From: Leuctra nigra
Taxonomy: Eukaryota; Arthropoda; Insecta; Plecoptera; Leuctridae
Reading direction: 5' to 3'
DNA length: 64,000 nucleotides
Assembly: GCA_934045905.1 (NCBI GenBank)
Contig: OW203771.1
Span: 23,320,069-23,384,068 of the forward strand
Shown here: positions 1 to 9,649 of the stretch, piece after piece
Layout: every line of letters starts with the position of its first letter
Position numbering within the stretch: the stretch's first letter is position 1
Translations under genes and position numbers: made by a program
The notes under the pieces: model-generated
What the model was told of the DNA's origin: nothing
Seen by the model: only the letters and a program-made list of their open reading frames with translations
The model's database searches: none

Positions 1-508
1 AAAGTTCGTTGCTATTTGAAAACAAAAAATGAAATATTACCCTGATGGTAAGGTGTGCAGAGAGTAAATTAAAATAATTGTTAAACTTTCCAGTGCTAGC
101 CTACAGAAATTTGAACGGTATATTTTAAGATTGCATACGAGAGATTTGACAAATAAGGGAAAGAGTGCAACACAATAAAAATCTATCGGGGAAGCTGTCG
201 ACAAAATACAACCAATATTTTTTTATAGTGGATAAAACGTCGTGTTCTGAAATGACGATGAAATGGGAAGATTTGAAGTTGGAAAGGAGACTACTCAGGG
301 TAACCACAAACACTCAGGAACACTTGGAGTGCAAGTCCAGTTATATGGTTGAGTAATTTATGCATGACGTCTTCACTGATGCCAACTTAGCGAGAAGAGA
401 ACAACCTAAACAAATAATATAGGTACCTACACTTTGAAAGAAAATAATGTGAAAAGAAAATCGCAAACAAAATAAAAATCATGTAAAAAAATAAAAATCA
501 TGTTCAAA
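1..508. other. Non-coding stretch downstream of headcase exons
   Basis: No gene is visible. The stretch is AT-rich, with only short open frames of about 60 codons and no recognisable residues. Near 467-502 a short unit ending AATAAAAATCATG is repeated twice in tandem. On the headcase strand it lies in the intron (or 3' region) after the last recognised exon. Confidence 0.6.
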
Positions 509-899
509 TTAAGACGGCTGGGTAGTGAGTTTGACCTTGAAGAGTATTTTAATCGATTTATATCAATATCTTTTACCAACGTAATTGTTAACAAAATAGG
601 GCTTTGTACGCATATTCAGAACAGTTCAATGAAAATAATTTCATAGTTTGGAATAAGTTATTAGTTTTATTTTGTCCAACAGATGTTTAGTGCCAGAATT
701 GTACTAATTTTCCGGTACTAAACATCTGTTGGACAAAATAAAACTAATAACTTATTCCAAACTATGAAATTATTTTCATTGAACTGTTCTGAATACTCGT
801 ACAAAGCCCTATTTTGTTTACAATTACATTGGTAAAAGATATTGATAAAAATCGATTAAAAAATTCTTCAAGGTCAAACTCACTACCCAGCCGTCTTAA
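509..899. mobile_element. TTAA-flanked foldback element, copy 1
   Basis: A near-perfect inverted repeat with arms of about 180 bp around a short centre near 695-715. It starts TTAAGACGGCTGGGTAGTG and ends with the reverse complement, CACTACCCAGCCGTCTTAA. TTAA at both ends could be a target duplication, as made by piggyBac-type transposases, or part of the inverted repeat. It has no coding capacity. Copies lie near 16018-16402 and at 56699-57090. In this copy both inner arms carry the same sequence variant, whereas the other two copies have unlike inner arms. I infer a non-autonomous DNA transposon; the parent family is unknown. Confidence 0.85.
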
Positions 900-981
900 A
901 TCAAATAAAACCTACAAAAAAATAACATTCCAAAAATAAAAATCATAAATAATGTATAATAATATATATATTAGCGGGTTG

Positions 982-1095
982 TCACCTCTCTCTGTCCATC
1001 CAGTCATCATCAATAATTTCTCTACTTGACATGTCCAGCAGCACCTGTTTCTTCCAATCTCTCGGAAGAGGATTGGAATCATGTATAATCATGGA
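982..1095 (-). CDS. Candidate alternative 3' exon of headcase, or coding-like remnant
   Basis: On the minus strand a 37-codon open segment ends in TGA at 984-982. It is preceded by a good acceptor: a T-rich tract (TTTTCTTTATCTTTTATTAG) ending at 1096. The frame at the acceptor is phase 0, matching the phase-0 donor of the headcase exon at 1323-1511 across a 227-bp intron. The peptide includes NPLPRDWKKQVLL and DDDWMDRER and is richer in G+C than its flanks. An alternative donor, GAG then GTGACA, lies at 986/985. Against it: from memory, headcase proteins continue after this point with a conserved cysteine-rich C-terminal part, which this is not. It could be an alternative terminal exon, a transposon remnant or chance. 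Confidence 0.3.
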   Translation of the reverse strand, partial: SMIIHDSNPLPRDWKKQVLLDMSSREIIDDDWMDRER

Positions 1096-1322
1096 CTAAT
1101 AAAAGATAAAGAAAATCAAAAAATCAAAGAAAAACAACAAAAATATATATAAAATAACAAAAATAAAGTCATACAAAATTAAAAAGATCATGGGGAATAA
1201 CAAATCTCAAACGAATAAAAAAAATAAAAAAATAAAAAGATACATTTAAAAAAAATCGTGAAAAATGAAAACAGCACGTGGAAAACAGTTTAAAAAAATC
1301 AAGCGTCCACTAAAAGTCTTAC

Positions 1323-1511
1323 CTCCGGACAGAGGTCCGTGTGCTGCAGCGGACTGACGAAGAACGTCCCGTCCAGCAGGGGATAGCGATCATACACCGG
1401 CAGCGAGGCGTCGCACAAGATGCAGTTCACCCTGGGCTGATGCTGGGCGGCCAGCGTCGACAAGATGAAGCAGCGCGTGTCGTCGTTGCCATGGTTACCT
1501 TCGTCTTCCAT
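1323..1511 (-). CDS. hdc: headcase (hdc/HECA) internal exon
   Basis: This 189-nt exon codes for exactly 63 residues, phase 0 at both ends. The acceptor is GTTGTTGTTTCAG before ATGGAAGAC, and the donor is GAG then GTAAGACT, a near-consensus site. The peptide starts MEDEGNHGNDDTRCFILS and continues with VNCILCDASLPVYDRYPLLD and GTFFVSPLQ. I recognise this as the conserved core of the Headcase/HECA family; the paired cysteines (CILC) suggest metal binding. In Drosophila, Headcase is a cytoplasmic protein of imaginal and tracheal cells that restrains differentiation and branching and works with Unkempt downstream of TOR signalling. The previous exon (56041-56137) ends KHKLNSYHIK in matching phase. 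The exon's Met is internal, not a start. No database search was possible. Confidence 0.8.
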
Positions 1512-1783
1512 CTGAAACAACAACACGTGTTCCTCAGACGCTTTGTCATCGCAGACATTGCGGCCTCTTTTGTGTGGCGGAGTGGCTCTTTCATCTCAAC
1601 GCATCAGTGACAGTCAACAACAATACATTTGGAATCGATATTTTATCTGGCACAAAATATGGAATTAAATAATAACTCGGTCAATTTAAAAGATTAGTGG
1701 TATTTCAGTAGATATTTTTTAATAAAAAATTATTGCGATACATAGGTTTTTCAAGATTTAGGTCTAAATTTAGATTTTTAAAT

Positions 1784-1980
1784 TTTTAAACAAATTTGAA
1801 ACTACAAGAACAAGAATAATAATTATTAGTTACCAAATATGTTTTTTTTTTTATAAAATTATGTTGTTCATCTTCTCAATAGTTAAAAACAATTGAGGAG
1901 ATGAACAACAGAATTTGATTTAAAAAAAATATTTGGTAGGTAACTAATTATAATTATTGTAGTTTCAAATTTGTTTTAAA
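1784..1980. mobile_element. Foldback element (single copy here)
   Basis: A long inverted repeat of about 190 bp. The left arm reads AAACAAATTTGAAACTAC then ATTAGTTACCAAATAT then GTTGTTCATCTTCTCAAT. The right arm repeats these in reverse complement, with the centre AGTTAAAAAC at about 1880-1890. The arms differ mainly by small indels in A/T runs, so the single strand should fold into a long hairpin. It has no coding capacity. Just downstream, 1993-2030 resembles part of the TTAA-flanked MITE at 33824-33982 (AAACAGT..ATTAG and CATGGCAACA). Confidence 0.7.
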
Positions 1981-2030
1981 TCCACTTTGTTAAACAGTTG
2001 ATTAGAACTATTTTGTCATGGCAACAACCT

Positions 2031-3621
2031 TAATTAAAAAATTCTTCATAATAACGTTATTAGCTGTTTTTATAAAATACAAATCATTTGAATCATCATC
2101 AGCAAAAGGATTTTTAAAAATAGACAGCCATGAACATTCGCACAAATAACGTACGTAACGAACAAAAATCCTTTATGCCCATTTTAAATCGCATTTCACA
2201 CTAATATTAACGAACATAGAATTCGCATCTGCATTTGCGACTGGATTTGTCATTATTTTGTCACATTTCACCAATCAATCATTTCACTGAGCAGATATTA
2301 AAACTTTCAAGCGTCATTCATCAAATTGCGATGCAAAAAGCAAACTGCATCCTTTGATAATAATTCACGTATCGCAAAATTGATTCCGAAAGGACACATC
2401 GGAAACACAGTCCATTCAATCGAACAATATTACCCGGAGAATCAATCAATATTCGTCACTTTTTCCCCCAGCAAGAAAATATTTTCACGTCAACAAATTT
2501 AATAAACAGACAGGATATGACTTGTTTGTCCAGATCGAACATTTTGTTTTTCCTGTTGAATGACAATAGTAGTCAAGAGTTCATATATTTCATATTTCAA
2601 TAAATTTTTTCGTACCCCTATTCCTTGAATGATGGATCATGACTACTACCCTGATTCGATTGAAGTTATAAATCAAATTTTGTAAAAGAGTGGGAATTTC
2701 GTCCCCCTTTTGGAAGAGTGATATTGGAAACGGATCAAAAAGAGGAGTTCATTAAAACAAGCGATTCAGCGCGAAGAGAAATTCTGCTTCTACATCAGAA
2801 CTTCTTTTACAACTTTCAAGTCAATGAGGAGAAATTTCTGGATTCATCGCGTCGGATTAAAAACAAAGATTTTCTCGGTAATAAAGAAGCCGTTTTCCTC
2901 GGGAAAACTCAACTTTTCAGCTTTGATTATTCGTAAAGTTGAAAAGGAGTAAACGATGATTTCATTTGGGTAAGAAACTTGAATAAAAGTTGCTTTTGAT
3001 CGGAGTTTAGTACGCTAAAGCCACAGAATATTGTGAACTCATTTTTGCTGTCTTCATTTCAAGAAGCTAAACTATAAATCTACATAATAAATATTAACAA
3101 GGCATGTATAAATAACTTTAATTGCATTGCGATATGAAATGAAACGTTTTGAAATAAATCCCACTTAAGTAAAACTTGTTGTAGTAAATTTTCAACTAAT
3201 GTTAAAATATAGAATTAAATTAAATTTAGTTTTGTATGCATTACACATTATACTAAAAACATTTGCATATAGATTAAACTAATTTTAGATATCAAATAAA
3301 AATATTAGGAAAAAAATCCCACATATGCCACCAATTGTAGTGAGAACTTTTTGAAGCCAAGTTAAACTAATTTTGTTATAATCATTTCAATAAATACATG
3401 TTGGTAATATGTATAATCTATCCCTTTATAACTTAAGTATAGGGGATGTCGAATAAAAAAACATGCGCACTCTAAATCGGCTTGGCTGGCTTGATTTAAA
3501 CAATAAAAATACCGAGATAAAACTGGATGTTGTTATTTCATTTCTACTTTAAATTAACATTACTCTGAATACAAAATTTACTTGAGAGAAAAAAGAGGAT
3601 GGATATATTTACTTTTTGTTC
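2031..3621. other. Intronic sequence without recognised features
   Basis: AT-rich unique-looking sequence. The longest open frame (2718-2936, plus, 72 codons) shows no family I recognise. No repeat or RNA gene is visible by eye. Confidence 0.5.
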
Positions 3622-3688
3622 CACCGAGTAATAAATTTTTTGATTACATTTGTTTAAAAACCTGTTTTACAAGTAAATGACTCGGTGA
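3622..3688. repeat. Small inverted repeat with CACCGAGT ends
   Basis: CACCGAGTAATAAATTT at the left is mirrored by the reverse complement of AAGTAAATGACTCGGTG at the right. This gives an imperfect stem of about 16 bp around a loop of about 30 nt. It could be a deleted MITE or a chance hairpin. I saw no second copy. Confidence 0.4.
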
Positions 3689-3775
3689 TTTTTTTTGTCC
3701 TGCTATGTCTGTTGCAATATTGGTCATGCATACATATAGCGAAACAATCGACTTCGGATTACCATTTTGAAATTA

Positions 3776-3801
3776 GCTCGGGGCTTTCGAGTTCCCCGAG
3801 C
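3776..3801. repeat. Perfect GC-rich hairpin
   Basis: GCTCGGGG and CCCCGAGC form a perfect 8-bp stem around a 10-nt loop (CTTTCGAGTT), in otherwise AT-rich sequence. Function unknown. The surrounding 3690-4280 holds nothing else I can identify. Confidence 0.6.
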
Positions 3802-4280
3802 GCGCGAAACCAATTCCTGTCTTAGAACATCCGAGCTGATAATTAAATAATTCACAGAATCTAAGTGACTTGGACTTGGCTATGTCTGGATCGTCGTAAT
3901 TTCCCTACACAAATGTGAAGGTAAAAAAACACAATGCATGGGTTTTTGTATTAAATTAGCGTTGGTATTCAAGAAAAAGTTAAAATTGAAACAATTTCCA
4001 AAGCATGTGAGTTGTCGGGCATTCGTTACATCGCATTCTAATGTATTTAATTTGAAACAAACCCCGACAAAAATAATTGTATAAGTTTGTCAATGATATT
4101 TGTCGCATATCATATATTGTAAACAAATTTAGGTACGCAAATTATGACCCGTGAAATTTGTCAAGGCAAACGTTATACTTTTGAACAAAGAAAAGCGTAC
4201 AGTTTTTCTTTTGCAACGAGCTTCTTGGAATGAATGAAATTGTGAAACGGGAAAGCGGAAGGCAAATAAACCTTGAGGAT

Positions 4281-4342
4281 GGGGGGGGGGGGGGGCGTGC
4301 ATAGATACACTTGTTGAAGTAGAGGGGGGTGGGGGGGGGGGG
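4281..4342. repeat. Two poly(G) runs
   Basis: A 15-G run at 4281-4295 and a 12-G run at 4331-4342, plus a shorter 6-G run at 4324-4329. They lie in a G-rich patch that runs to about 4390. Short proline-rich frames on the minus strand here come from these runs and are not genes. Confidence 0.85.
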
Positions 4343-4819
4343 TCACGCGGAGGCGACACGGTGGCTCAACCACCCCCGTCAAAATGGCGGGCGGTTGGAG
4401 ATTGCGAACAGCTCGATTCCAGATAAAATAATAACAAACAACTTACGTGATTTTCTATTTGTCAGATGTCGTGGAAATATACGTGTGTAATAAACAATAC
4501 AAACTACGCGGTTCCGTCTGAAGCGTTGATAAGCGAGCACTGTCACGCGAATTCCTTGTGAAGTGAGTTCGTCAGTAAATTATCTGTCCGCGGATGTGCG
4601 TGTTTTAGCAGTGAAATTTTTTCCATGTAATTATTTTCTTTGTAACTTTAATTTTCTCTGTGGCCGATTTTGTTCAAAATTGATAAATTCGAATTTATTG
4701 AGTGAAAAGAAAAACACGGATTCAAATTATACTTTCGTGCTTTGATTAGTATTGTTTTGCTGCAGCTAATAGCTACTGATAAAGACCACGATGATTATAG
4801 AACTCTGGAAATTAGGTGG

Positions 4820-4914
4820 TTCTGGCTGTGAGAACCAAGAAAAAACTCAGTCGAGAAGGACGACAGCGGGAATCGAAGTCGGGCCCGCAGAGTGCACCTG
4901 AGCCAACTTGCTCC
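4820..4914 (-). mobile_element. tRNA-derived SINE, diverged head fragment
   Basis: Read on the minus strand this matches the head of the SINE at 61088-61366. It shares the AGTTGGCTCAG-like A box, the GGGCCCGACTTCGATTCCCG B-box region and the GTCGTCCTTCTCGACTGAG stretch that follows. It is truncated; the body and tail are not seen. 4926-5645 downstream holds no recognised feature. Confidence 0.55.
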
Positions 4915-5645
4915 ATAACCATGAGCTTTGCATAATCTATTCCGTTCTTCGAAATCTTCTCGATCTCATATGAAGAGCTTACTTCGTTTCCGCTACAAAC
5001 TCAACAAGAATATTGAGTTTGCTCTCTAAAAACCAAGTGATGTATGGAGGCTGGAGATGATGCGAAACATCTTTCCAGGATCAAAGTGAGTGATTGATCT
5101 AGAAGAGGTTCACCGCAGAACAGACAGCTCGGATATCCGATCGTGCGTGGTAGGATACGAGCTTCCCGGGTGTCCGTCAAGTTGAGACTAAAAGGAAGCC
5201 AGTGAAGTTTGTTCGGAGACTGATTTTTTTGTTATGCGAATAATTTTTCGAAAAATAAAATAGCACAAAGCTTTCGACTAGAAGACGGTGAAAAAATTGA
5301 AATCATATAAAATGTGTTAGAATAATTGGCAATTTTCACGGTACTTTATTTGTCTGTAACATTCAATTCAATTCAACAGTTTTGTTGGCTTTCTTCATTT
5401 TCCCGGCGTTTGCAAAGAAATGATTGATATCCGTGTCGTGTTTCACTTCAATAAGAAAAAGATGATAGAAGGACAGATGGCTCCGTATCGAAATGCCAGA
5501 TCACATTTATTCACTCAGCAAAATACAGTGGACATTTTTTAGTAAGAAAGAACCGCCGTCTACGTACATGCATTTTTCGTGCATAAAAATTTCCGTATTA
5601 CTGTTAAACACGGATTTTTTCCACTATGTAAAAACAGCAGTAGCA

Positions 5646-5768
5646 TACCCTATTCTATAACTTCAAAATATCCTATTCAGCTGGAATCCGAATCCATGCT
5701 ATGTTTATCCATATGACTGGGAATCGGATTCCGACAGAATAGAGAATTTAGAGTTATAGAATAGGGCA
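5646..5768. mobile_element. Short palindromic MITE, copy 1
   Basis: Almost all of this 120-bp sequence is one inverted repeat. The left end is ACCCTATTCTATAACTTC and the right end reads, in reverse complement, GCCCTATTCTATAACTCT. Inner arms are GCTGGAATCCGAATCC against GTCGGAATCCGATTCC. A second copy is at 12670-12794. No coding capacity, and no clear target duplication. Confidence 0.75.
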
Positions 5769-6498
5769 TCTCTCGTCTAAAAGAGTAAATGAAATTAAAA
5801 AATATTGCACTGAAAAGGAGTGATTAAAAAAATGGGCCACGACAACTCGTTACATATTGCTGTAACTTCCTGTCCATCTCTGAAAACAATTTACCTACAA
5901 GATATGCCAATAAAAAAATACACAAATAAACACGTCGGTCAACGACATTTTTGAGAAATTGTTATTTCCATCCAGTTAACTAAAACAACAGCAAAACAGT
6001 TAAGAAAATAAATTTGAACTCATGGGTAAAAATCGATCTACCATTTCAAATAGTAAAACTTTATCGAGCACATTGACATATCTCAAAGCCTTCTAAGCCC
6101 TCTAAAACTTTCTTCCTAGCGATGCAGAATGTAGACTCAGCTGGAGTGACAGCTTCGCTAGTCTACAAATACCATCAGACGAAATGTGATTTAAAACAAC
6201 AAGTACATGACAACACTTTGTGCCAATCCGAACCACGGGAAAAGCTGCGAGAGCGTCGTCTTCATACGATAACACGTGTGTAGTAATCGAGCTTTGTCAA
6301 AGTGACGTTTAATATTCTATAATAATTAGTTCAGGTAGATTGGCATCGCAATTTTGTTACCCTTGACAAGAAATTTATAATGTACCTAGCTAATATTTGC
6401 TCTGGAAAAAATTGGTTTTGCATAGAAAGTTATTGGGAGAAAGGTTATTTTATTGATAGTAATTTTATAGAAATTTTATCATTTTACACATAATTTTA

Positions 6499-6582
6499 CA
6501 CTTTTGGACGTCGCTTTCTAGCAGTATATTATTTATGTATTGTGTTCTAGCTGCGTGATGTCTGAAGATAGTTGTGATCTTA
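6499..6582 (+). repeat. Solo monomer of the 116-bp satellite
   Basis: Matches the unit of the array at 40468-41111: TTGGACGTCGCTTTCTAGCA, then TGTGTTCTAGCTGCGTGATG and TCTGAAGATAGTTGTGATCT. It has a small insertion and lacks the CACGTTG stretch. It is diverged, so an old insertion. 5770-6498 holds no other recognised feature. Confidence 0.75.
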
Positions 6583-6589
6583 GAGGAGT

Positions 6590-7360
6590 TTTGATCCCAA
6601 AGTTAGGCAAGTAACTCTGGGGTTGAACGGATGAAAGGGAAAGCTCTAAAGGACAATGGCCCAGTAAAAGTGGACATTGTCACGTTTGTCAGGATTAGAT
6701 CTTCTTGTAAGCATTTGTTAGGCTTCACGCAAATTCTCTGTACGTTTAGAGAAGAGCTTAACAATGTTGCGGCGTGCTTACATTACTTCCTGTGTACGTA
6801 CACTCGTCGACAAAGTATGTAGCCTCAAAGTAAGAAGATAGCTAAATCTCCTAATAGAAAATGTATTTACGTTGTGTGACACGGGATATATTTTTATTTT
6901 TATTTTGGAAAGCTCTTTGTATGAGCGTAAAACGATTTAACCAATATTTAATAGTAACATTTAGAAGGAATAAACGGATCTGTAATGCGTAATATAATAT
7001 TTTCATCGTACTTGAACTAATATTACATCTACATAAATATGGATTTCATGCAGTTTTGCTGGACTCCCCCGGGCCGGGCCCCTTAGGTCGACACCTCCCG
7101 AAGATATCAATTGATGATCAAAAAATAATATTTATAATATGGTGCGTAAAATGACCATGTTGTCGACGCGCCATTAAATAACACTAATCTAATTTAATAG
7201 TGCAACTTGCTCGCTAATCAGCGGTTTTCTAAAACAAAGCGTTCCACAAGCATGAGTTCTCAGGCCAGGAGTATACATTGTCTCGACAGGATTTGCGTCT
7301 ATGTCCTCAAACTGATCAAAAGCTCGAACTTACGACCGTCAGGGAGAGGTTTTGGGGGCC
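6590..7360. other. Intronic sequence with a GC-rich burst
   Basis: No gene seen. A compact GC-rich patch at about 7064-7095 (CCCCCGGGCCGGGCCCC) stands out against AT-rich flanks. I cannot assign it to an element. Confidence 0.4.
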
Positions 7361-7364
7361 GGAA

Positions 7365-7556
7365 GGGGGGGGGGGGGGAGGGGGCTTAGTTAGCAACCTT
7401 ACAAAGACGCCGGCTAAAGGTGAAGAGAGAGAGAAAAAAGACGAGAGACAAAGGCGTCCCGACGACCACGACATCGTGTATCGAGAGGGGGAGGGGGAGA
7501 GGGGTATTTTGCATGCAAACATCTTGCCCGGGAACCAGGAGGGGGGGGGGGGGGGG
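7365..7556. repeat. Poly(G) runs in a purine-rich patch
   Basis: A 14-G run at 7365-7378 and a 16-G run at 7541-7556, with GA-rich sequence between them (about 7420-7500). Overlapping frames give Arg/Gly/Glu-rich or Pro-rich peptides that reflect base composition, not genes. Confidence 0.8.
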
Positions 7557-7559
7557 CAA

Positions 7560-9300
7560 ACACTCTTAGAATATATTTAGATTTTTTTGTACATTTTTTC
7601 GTTCGTTTTCGTTGCCGCGACGTTTGGGAAATCTCGACGAAGGGATTTTCCGCGCGGAATGAAAATGTACGTCGAAATAAAATTACTGATGCGTTTTCTT
7701 CATGTACGCAACTGTTTTTACGGGTAAAAGAAACACATTTTAACAAAAGAACGGCCGCTTAACGGACGATTCCATTTCTGCAATAAAAGTATACGAATTG
7801 TTTCAACAAATTTTTTACCTACTTGAAGTTAGAATTTAGGACAAGTGTAAAATATACTGCCTTTTTATTTTTTATGTTATAAGCGCCAATTTAATTGATA
7901 CGCACAACGCATCAAAGGCTGTTTAATAAATGTTAAAAGCAATGAATTACCACCAAACCGCCAGAAAATTGATCATTTGGAAGCGAAAAAGTTTTTATAA
8001 ATGAATTTGCTCGTTGTGCATCGTTCACTATTTTGTAACTTTTTGATTTTTGATCTAACTTTTGATTGAAAATTCACAGAATTTAAAATTCTGGACAGTT
8101 ATTCAAAATATTACAGCTCACTCTTGCTATAAGAATTTTAAATGAAGTGGTCAATGAATAAATAAATCGGTAATCCTTCCCGTTAATTTTACAACCCCTC
8201 AAACAATTACTCTTCTCGTATATGGATGCCATATTCTTTCACCTTCACAACCACGAAAATCCCATTTAACTTATATTTTCACCTCCAAAATTACCCCTAA
8301 TTAATGACCCTTCTTGACTTAACGCCACTCCATCCAACCTAATGCAACTCCACTGTCCCTCGGACACCCAACCGTCTCGCCACAGAATATCAAGTAGGCA
8401 GTGATGAGAGGTAAACGCAAGGAAAACAAGACACACAAGGCTCCCATATTGATGAGTCGACGAGACACACAAGGTCCACATATTGATGAGTTAACACACT
8501 CTTCTTCGACATGTCTGTCACGGTGGGGAGGGGGGTGGGGAGGGGGTCGTTAGAGCCCTGCTTGCGTTGTCCGCATGTAAAAATGTATGCAGTCGCAATA
8601 GTTTTACATGCATGAATGATTTGACTTGATAGAGGTTGTTTTAAATTGGACGCGCAGTTTGAACGAAACGTTCGAAAGGTTTTGAAAGATTCGTAATTTA
8701 ATATTGGACGTACAAGGGACAAGAGATTGGAGTTACACATTTAGGTAGCCATTTTGGCTAAATTCGTGAATTTTCTCTAAACTTATTCGTCTGTACAAAA
8801 TTGTCAGTCTTTTGTCAAAAATGTTGTCTTTTGAAAAATAATTACTTATTTAGCAAAAAGGAACAGAGCGATTATTGTTCATCTAGACAAGTTCATATTA
8901 GTTCGAGCGATTGTTTTATCTTTTTGATTTACACTTTTATCAATTCTACGACCAAGCCATCGTTTTTTTAAATAACTTTCTCATTGAAAAAATAATATTG
9001 AACGAGCTGTCATGCACACCAAATTTCAGCGGAACAAATTAAAATATTGCAGTTATTTTATAGTTTGTGCTTAATTTAGAACTGTGTGTAACTTTTCCTC
9101 AAACTATGGGTAACAATGCATCAAAGATCAAATTTCTTATTTCCTTTACACTCTCCAATAGAACTCATATGGAGTAAATGTTCAAGGTAGGTTTTGTCAT
9201 TTTCAGCAACATCCTCGTGAATGAAGATTTTCCAAAACAATCCAAAAAATAAATCACATTTTCTTTTGTCTTTGGTTTTGCAGTTGACATCCTCTGAACT
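7560..9300. other. Intronic sequence without recognised features
   Basis: AT-rich. A G-rich patch at 8524-8547 (GGGGAGGGGGGTGGGGAGGG) is the only compositional feature. Open frames up to about 116 codons show no recognisable domain. Confidence 0.45.
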
Positions 9301-9327
9301 ATTTGTTTGTGTCCACCCGAAGTCGAA

Positions 9328-9362
9328 AAGAAGAGCAGAGAGAGAGCGAGAGAGAGAGAAAA
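9328..9362 (+). repeat. GA-rich tract
   Basis: A run of GAGA repeats broken by GCGAG. In insects such tracts can bind GAGA factor, so an intronic regulatory role is possible but not shown. Confidence 0.5.
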
Positions 9363-9439
9363 GTGTGGCAAAAATGTGATTCTTCTGTGTGCGTTCCTCT
9401 CCTCGGTGGCTGTGCTATTGATTTACCGGATGGTCCGGT

Positions 9440-9464
9440 GTGAAATATGGCGCCAATATTTCAC
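9440..9464. repeat. Palindrome GTGAAATAT..ATATTTCAC
   Basis: Perfect 9-bp arms around GGCGCCA. It lies in a locally GC-rich patch between the GA tract (9328-9362) and the 26-G run (9517-9542). Confidence 0.6.
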
Positions 9465-9516
9465 GGATGAGGAGATAATTTCACCGCCGAGCCCCGCCAC
9501 TTCACACGTCGCCACC

Positions 9517-9542
9517 GGGGGGGGGGGGGGGGGGGGGGGGGG
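9517..9542 (+). repeat. 26-nt poly(G) run
   Basis: One of the longest G runs in the window, uninterrupted. It is potentially quadruplex-forming and prone to length error in sequencing. Confidence 0.9.
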
Positions 9543-9649
9543 ACCACAACAGGTCCTCGGCCAAGGGTCATACATGTTGATCTTGGGTGGAATGAAACAA
9601 AGGGAGATGTTTTTCGGACATCTAGGACCTCTAGGGTGATACTCAAATT

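Noticed and set aside
4129..4382. Proline-rich small proteins over the G runs, and similar cases at 7316-7746, 9461-9646, 48449-48645 and 63079-63332
   Set aside because: Their Pro or Gly stretches come directly from poly(C)/poly(G) runs. No start context, domain or splice evidence supports them.
5529..5625. Possible hAT-like ends (CAGTGGACATTTTTT and GATTTTTTCCACTA)
   Set aside because: Ends match only loosely and no target duplication is visible.
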